A DNA stretch of 64,000 bases, from contig NZ_FWYF01000001.1 in assembly GCF_900176375.1 (NCBI RefSeq), positions 868,001 to 932,000 of the forward strand, read 5' to 3'. The stretch is from Reichenbachiella faecimaris. GTDB lineage: Bacteria > Bacteroidota > Bacteroidia > Cytophagales > Cyclobacteriaceae. The position numbers were made by a program, and so were the translations under genes. Positions 60,111-64,000 of this stretch are shown one piece after another (the stretch's first letter is position 1; each line of letters opens with the position of its first letter). The notes beneath the pieces are model-generated. The model ran no database searches. It was not told the DNA's origin and saw only the letters and a list, made by a program, of their open reading frames with translations.

Positions 60111-60791
60111 TCAAAAATAAACAGCTACTTCGTCCAATGGTTTCCTGGTCAGCTGCGGCACGAAAACCTCATCCTCTGCATAGCCTACTGGAAGTAGCAA
60201 AAAAGCCCTTTCGTTCTCTGGACGTTCTAATATTTCTTGAAGAAAATTCATTGGACTTGGCGTATGCGTCAGTGTCACCAAACCTGCATGATGAATAGCC
60301 GATATCAAGAATCCACAGGCAATACCCACTGATTCATTCACATAGTAATTGTTGTGCTTCTTGCCCTCTTCATCTCTTTCAAATACTCTTTTAAAAACAA
60401 TAATTAAATAAGGCGCCTTTTCCAGAAAAGGTTTCACATCATCCGTTCCAATGGGTTTCAAATCATCTAGCCAACGTTCACTCATGCGATGCGCATAACT
60501 CTCTCGCTCCTCTTCCTCTGCTGCCTTTCTAATTTTGCTTTTGATCTCTGGATTAGACACTACGCAAAATGTCCAGGGTTGCTTATGCGCACCAGATGGA
60601 GCCGTAGATGCTGTTTTGATAATATTATTAATAATCTCTTGAGGAACAGGCTTATCAGAAATTTCACGCACAGTTCTCCTACGATCGATCCATTCGAAGT
60701 AGTCATGACTTCTTTGGATCATTTCTACTTCTGGATAGCTATCTGGTGTATAGGCTTCGTGAAGATGCCCATTGATTTCTTTGGTTTTCAT
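60111..60791 (-). CDS. Nitroreductase-family flavoprotein
   Basis: 226 aa. FMN-binding motifs: RRTVREISDKPVPQEIINNIIKTASTAPSGAHKQPWTFCVV at the start and SAIHHAGLVTLTHTPSPMNFLQEIL, then LLPVGYAEDE. This pattern resembles the BluB/iodotyrosine-dehalogenase-like branch. The substrate is unknown. It overlaps the Lrp gene by 1 bp (TGATG), so both are co-transcribed. Confidence 0.88.
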   Translation of the reverse strand: MKTKEINGHLHEAYTPDSYPEVEMIQRSHDYFEWIDRRRTVREISDKPVPQEIINNIIKTASTAPSGAHKQPWTFCVVSNPEIKSKIRKAAEEEERESYAHRMSERWLDDLKPIGTDDVKPFLEKAPYLIIVFKRVFERDEEGKKHNNYYVNESVGIACGFLISAIHHAGLVTLTHTPSPMNFLQEILERPENERAFLLLPVGYAEDEVFVPQLTRKPLDEVAVYF

Positions 60792-61258
60792 CAGGAATCT
60801 AATTTATAGGCGGTTGTATATTTATCTCTTGAAAGCACAAACTGGCTCTTGACGTGAGCAATATTGGAATTGACAGAAAGGTTGGCCAATATGAACTTTT
60901 GATAGGTTTCAATATCTCTGGTAACAATTTTGAGCATATAATCAAAATCTCCAGCAATATGATAGACTTCTTGGACCTCTTTAAATTGGTTCATTTCCTC
61001 AATGAATTTTTCCAGGTACGAACGCGTATGATTCTTCAATGAGATGGATACAAATACCGTAAGCTTTCGATCAATCTTTTTATGATTGAGCAGAGCCACA
61101 TATTTAGCAATTACTCCATCCTTTTCAAGCCTTTTCATTCGCTCGAAAATAGGTGTGGTGGATAAGCCCAATTTCTCTGAAAGTGCCTTATTAGTGATTC
61201 TTCCTTCCTCTTGAAGGACGTTCAAAATCTTGATGTCAGTAGCGTCTAACTGTGTCAT
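60791..61258 (-). CDS. Lrp/AsnC-family transcriptional regulator
   Basis: 155 aa. N-terminal HTH (LDATDIKILNVLQEEGRITNKALSEKLGLSTTPIFERMKRLEKDGVI) and C-terminal RAM/ligand-binding domain (TVFVSISLKNHTRSYLEKF, VQEVYHIAGDFDYMLKIVTRDIETYQKF). It senses an amino acid. Divergent from the amino acid dehydrogenase gene across 279 bp, so it probably regulates that gene and itself. Confidence 0.93.
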   Translation of the reverse strand: MTQLDATDIKILNVLQEEGRITNKALSEKLGLSTTPIFERMKRLEKDGVIAKYVALLNHKKIDRKLTVFVSISLKNHTRSYLEKFIEEMNQFKEVQEVYHIAGDFDYMLKIVTRDIETYQKFILANLSVNSNIAHVKSQFVLSRDKYTTAYKLDS

Positions 61259-61537
61259 TTTAGAATTTAATTATTTTGTTAGGTCATTATTATCGCCTGA
61301 AAAGGATATAATTCCAAACAATTACACCCATCTATTCTTATCTTCTTAATAATGATAAATCTTTAGAATAATCAGACATCCAAGATAGGTAAAATCTAAT
61401 TTCGTGCAAGAATTATTTAAAGAATTTTTTAACATCATAGTGTACAGAATAAATATTTTATCAGCACATAAAGAATAATACTAGAATAAAATTCTTTCAA
61501 ATTTTAATACAACAGAATATATCAACATCAACTACGA

Positions 61538-62767
61538 ATGAAAGAACTACTAAACAAATTTGAGGCTAAGAGACCAGAGATCGTATTCGAGTGGAAGGAC
61601 GCAGAGACAGAAGCAGAAGGATGGGTAGTGATCAACTCACTTCGTGGCGGAGCAGCAGGTGGAGGCACTCGAATGAGAAAGGGATTGAACAAGAGAGAGG
61701 TAGAATCCCTAGCCAAAACCATGGAAATCAAGTTTAGTATTTCAGGCCCACCTATTGGTGGTGCAAAGTCTGGCATCAATTTCGATCCAGCAGATCCCCG
61801 CAAAGAAGGTGTCTTACAAAGATGGTACGCAGCTGTCATGCCTTTGCTCAAGTACTACTATGGTACAGGTGGTGATTTAAACGTAGACGAAATCCATGAG
61901 GTGATTCCAATTACTGAAGACCACGGCATCTGGCATCCTCAGGAGGGTGTATTTACAGGACACTTTCATCCCACAGAAGCTCAGAAAGTAAATCGCATAG
62001 GTCAGCTCAGGCAGGGTGTAATAAAAATCATTGAAGATGAAAAATACACACCAGACCTTTTCAAAAAATACACAGTAGCAGATATGATTACTGGATATGG
62101 TGTATCAGAAGCTGTGAGACATTATTACAACCTCTGGGATGGGGATATCACCAGTAAAAAGGCAATAGTTCAAGGCTGGGGCAATGTAGGGGCAGCCGCG
62201 GCTTTCTATTTGGCACAAATGGGTGTGAGAGTAGTAGGCATCATTGACAGGGCTGGTGGATTGATCAATGAAAACGGGTTTACGTTCGAAGAAATTACTT
62301 CATTGTTTGTAAACCGAAAAGGCAATCAGCTCAATAGCCCTGATGTGATTCCGTTTGACGAAATAAATGCTAAAGTTTGGGATTTGAATGCAGAAATTTT
62401 CATTCCGGCTGCAGCCTCAAGACTAATCACACAAGATCAGTTGGATCGAATGGTACATTTCGGTCTAGAAGTGATCTCATGTGGTGCTAATGTACCCTTT
62501 GCTGACGAAGCCATATTCTATGGGCCGATTAGTGAGCATGCTGACAAGCACGTTTCTGTTATTCCTGACTTCATTGCAAATTGTGGCATGGCCAGAGTAT
62601 TTGCCTACCTGATGTCTGGCGAAGTGGATATGACAGATGAAGCTATTTTTAGCGACACCTCATCTATTATTGGTCAAGCGCTAGTTGGTATCAACAAACG
62701 AAACACAAACAAGACTTTGTTGACTAACACGGCTTTTGAGAATTCACTTGGTCAATTAGTGAACTAA
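61538..62767 (+). CDS. Glu/Leu/Phe/Val-family amino acid dehydrogenase
   Basis: 409 aa. SLRGGAAGGGTRMRKGL, GPPIGGAKSGINFDPADP, TGGDLNVDE, Rossmann QGWGNVGAAAAFYLAQMGVRVVG, and SCGANVPFADE. It interconverts an L-amino acid and its keto acid with NAD(P). The typical glutamate dehydrogenase motif GGGKGG is altered to GGAKSG; substrate cannot be assigned. Divergent Lrp gene suggests amino-acid-responsive control. Confidence 0.9.
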   Translation: MKELLNKFEAKRPEIVFEWKDAETEAEGWVVINSLRGGAAGGGTRMRKGLNKREVESLAKTMEIKFSISGPPIGGAKSGINFDPADPRKEGVLQRWYAAVMPLLKYYYGTGGDLNVDEIHEVIPITEDHGIWHPQEGVFTGHFHPTEAQKVNRIGQLRQGVIKIIEDEKYTPDLFKKYTVADMITGYGVSEAVRHYYNLWDGDITSKKAIVQGWGNVGAAAAFYLAQMGVRVVGIIDRAGGLINENGFTFEEITSLFVNRKGNQLNSPDVIPFDEINAKVWDLNAEIFIPAAASRLITQDQLDRMVHFGLEVISCGANVPFADEAIFYGPISEHADKHVSVIPDFIANCGMARVFAYLMSGEVDMTDEAIFSDTSSIIGQALVGINKRNTNKTLLTNTAFENSLGQLVN

Positions 62768-62826
62768 TGCTAGACTTCGTAAATTTATATAGGACTTCAT
62801 TTTTGAATCTAAAACATTAAACCCCT

Positions 62827-63984
62827 ATGCCTCAGTATCATCAATTAGGTAAAATTCCGCACAAGCGGCATACCACCTTCAAAAAAGAAGATGGAAGCAT
62901 TCATTATGAGCAGCTATTTGGTACCATTGGATTCGATGGCATGTCGTCACTGATGTATCACCTTCATAGACCAACCATGGTCAAAGAGGTGGCTAAATCG
63001 TACAGCGTAGCTCCAAAAATTGCTGAAGAAAAAAACATGCTCTCGTTGGCCATGGAAGGATTCAAAGTCCCTGCTGAAAACGACTATTTGGAAAGCAGAA
63101 AGACAGTATTGGTCAATTCGGATTGTCATATTGTGCTCGCGTCCCCTAAACATAGCCAAACCAAATATTTCTATAAAAATGCAGATTGTGATGAACTGAT
63201 TTTTGTTCACAAAGGCACTGGCACACTCAAAACTCAGTTGGGAAATATCCCTTTTGGTTATGGAGATTATCTCCTGGTACCGCGAGGTATGATTTATCAA
63301 ATGCATTTTGACACAGAAGACAATCGTCTTTTCATAGTAGAATCCAAGAGACCTGTCTACACCCCAAAAAGATATAGAAATTGGTTCGGTCAACTGCTGG
63401 AGCATTCACCTTTTTGCGAGCGTGATTTCAGAAGGCCCAATGAATTGGAGACTTTTGATGAAAAAGGTGATTTCACCATCAAAGTGAAAAAGCAAGACAT
63501 GATGCATGAGTACATCTACGCCAGTCACCCGTTTGACGTGGTCGGCTGGGATGGATACAATTACCCTTATGCCTTCTCTATCCATGACTTCGAACCAATA
63601 ACGGGACGCGTGCATCAGCCCCCTCCTGTACACCAGACATTCGAGACAGATGCCTTTGTGGTGTGTTCATTTGTCCCAAGACTTTATGACTACCATCCAG
63701 AATCTATCCCGGCACCTTACAATCACAGCAACATTGATTCTGACGAGGTACTGTACTATGTAGATGGAGATTTTATGAGCAGAAACAATATTGAAAAAGG
63801 GAACATCACCCTCCACCCTGCTGGCATTCCGCATGGACCGCACCCTGGTGCAACTGAGAGGAGTATAGGTCAGACCGTGACAGAGGAGTTGGCCGTGATG
63901 GTGGACACCTTCAAACCACTGATGGTGACAGAAGAAGCAATGAAAATATTAATTAAAGACTACCACAAAAGCTGGTTGGATTAA
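62827..63984 (+). CDS. hmgA: Homogentisate 1,2-dioxygenase
   Basis: 385 aa. Cupin-type dioxygenase that opens the homogentisate ring in tyrosine breakdown. N-terminal PQYHQLGKIPHKRHTTFKK, iron ligands in NHSNIDSDEVLYYVDGDF (His and Glu) and GIPHGPHPGATE (His), as in the family. Follows the amino acid dehydrogenase by 59 bp. Complete; the stop is 16 bp from the window end. Confidence 0.93.
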   Translation: MPQYHQLGKIPHKRHTTFKKEDGSIHYEQLFGTIGFDGMSSLMYHLHRPTMVKEVAKSYSVAPKIAEEKNMLSLAMEGFKVPAENDYLESRKTVLVNSDCHIVLASPKHSQTKYFYKNADCDELIFVHKGTGTLKTQLGNIPFGYGDYLLVPRGMIYQMHFDTEDNRLFIVESKRPVYTPKRYRNWFGQLLEHSPFCERDFRRPNELETFDEKGDFTIKVKKQDMMHEYIYASHPFDVVGWDGYNYPYAFSIHDFEPITGRVHQPPPVHQTFETDAFVVCSFVPRLYDYHPESIPAPYNHSNIDSDEVLYYVDGDFMSRNNIEKGNITLHPAGIPHGPHPGATERSIGQTVTEELAVMVDTFKPLMVTEEAMKILIKDYHKSWLD

Positions 63985-64000
63985 ACCAAATCAACCCTAA

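Noticed and set aside
1-64000. tRNA or rRNA genes
   Set aside because: No cloverleaf with a GGTTCGAATCC-like T arm or rRNA-like segment was noticed by eye on either strand; a tRNAscan run would settle this.

Overview
The window is chromosomal DNA of a gliding member of the Bacteroidota, most likely from the Cytophagales side of the phylum; genus is not claimed. Support: gliding-motility genes gldA-gldF-gldG, a type IX secretion cell-surface protein, promoters of the Bacteroidota TTG/TAnnTTTG type, an ECF sigma operon with DUF4252 proteins, a split cobalamin-dependent methionine synthase, and AT-rich intergenic DNA.

Layout. 1-17.5 kb: a truncated propeller-type sensor kinase, a kinase-like protein lacking its ATPase domain, scattered metabolic and envelope genes, a beta-lactamase-fold hydrolase and a LytTR regulator, then a tight ECF-sigma/DUF4252/ABC-transporter operon. 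17.5-23.5 kb: a large T9SS-sorted surface protein, a fatty acid desaturase and small envelope proteins. 23.7-29.1 kb: a methionine/folate operon (Hcy domain, four-helix-bundle insert, MetH core, MetF) led by a promoter and a SAM-I riboswitch. 29.2-36.2 kb: EF-hand protein, DUF3999/DUF2339 pair, DEAD-box helicase, RlmF.

36.2-41.1 kb is an accessory island with all genes on the plus strand: a HEPN-like protein, a ParD/ParE pair, an antitoxin/PIN-toxin pair and a Fic protein. Each ORF is followed by an attC-like site, and for three cassettes the 7-bp box at the 5' end is the exact reverse complement of the box at the 3' end. This is the signature of integron gene cassettes. No integrase is visible, so it looks like an integrase-less cassette array (CALIN).

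41.3-50 kb: lipoprotein, FtsX-type permease, CBS protein, and the gld operon on the minus strand. 50-56 kb: acyl-ACP thioesterase, a Lys/Ala-rich basic protein, and a four-gene aromatic amino acid operon (pheA, aminotransferase, tyrA, DAHP synthase/chorismate mutase). That operon is preceded by a 25-codon leader peptide with 10 aromatic residues among residues 7-17, followed by a rho-independent terminator just before pheA: a classical transcription attenuator. 56-64 kb: TPR protein, RNA methyltransferase, NrnA, VOC protein, patatin, nitroreductase/Lrp, amino acid dehydrogenase and homogentisate dioxygenase, the last group pointing to amino acid breakdown.

The items most worth a second look are the cassette array, the aromatic attenuator, and the four-helix-bundle cassette with complementary ends inside the met operon.
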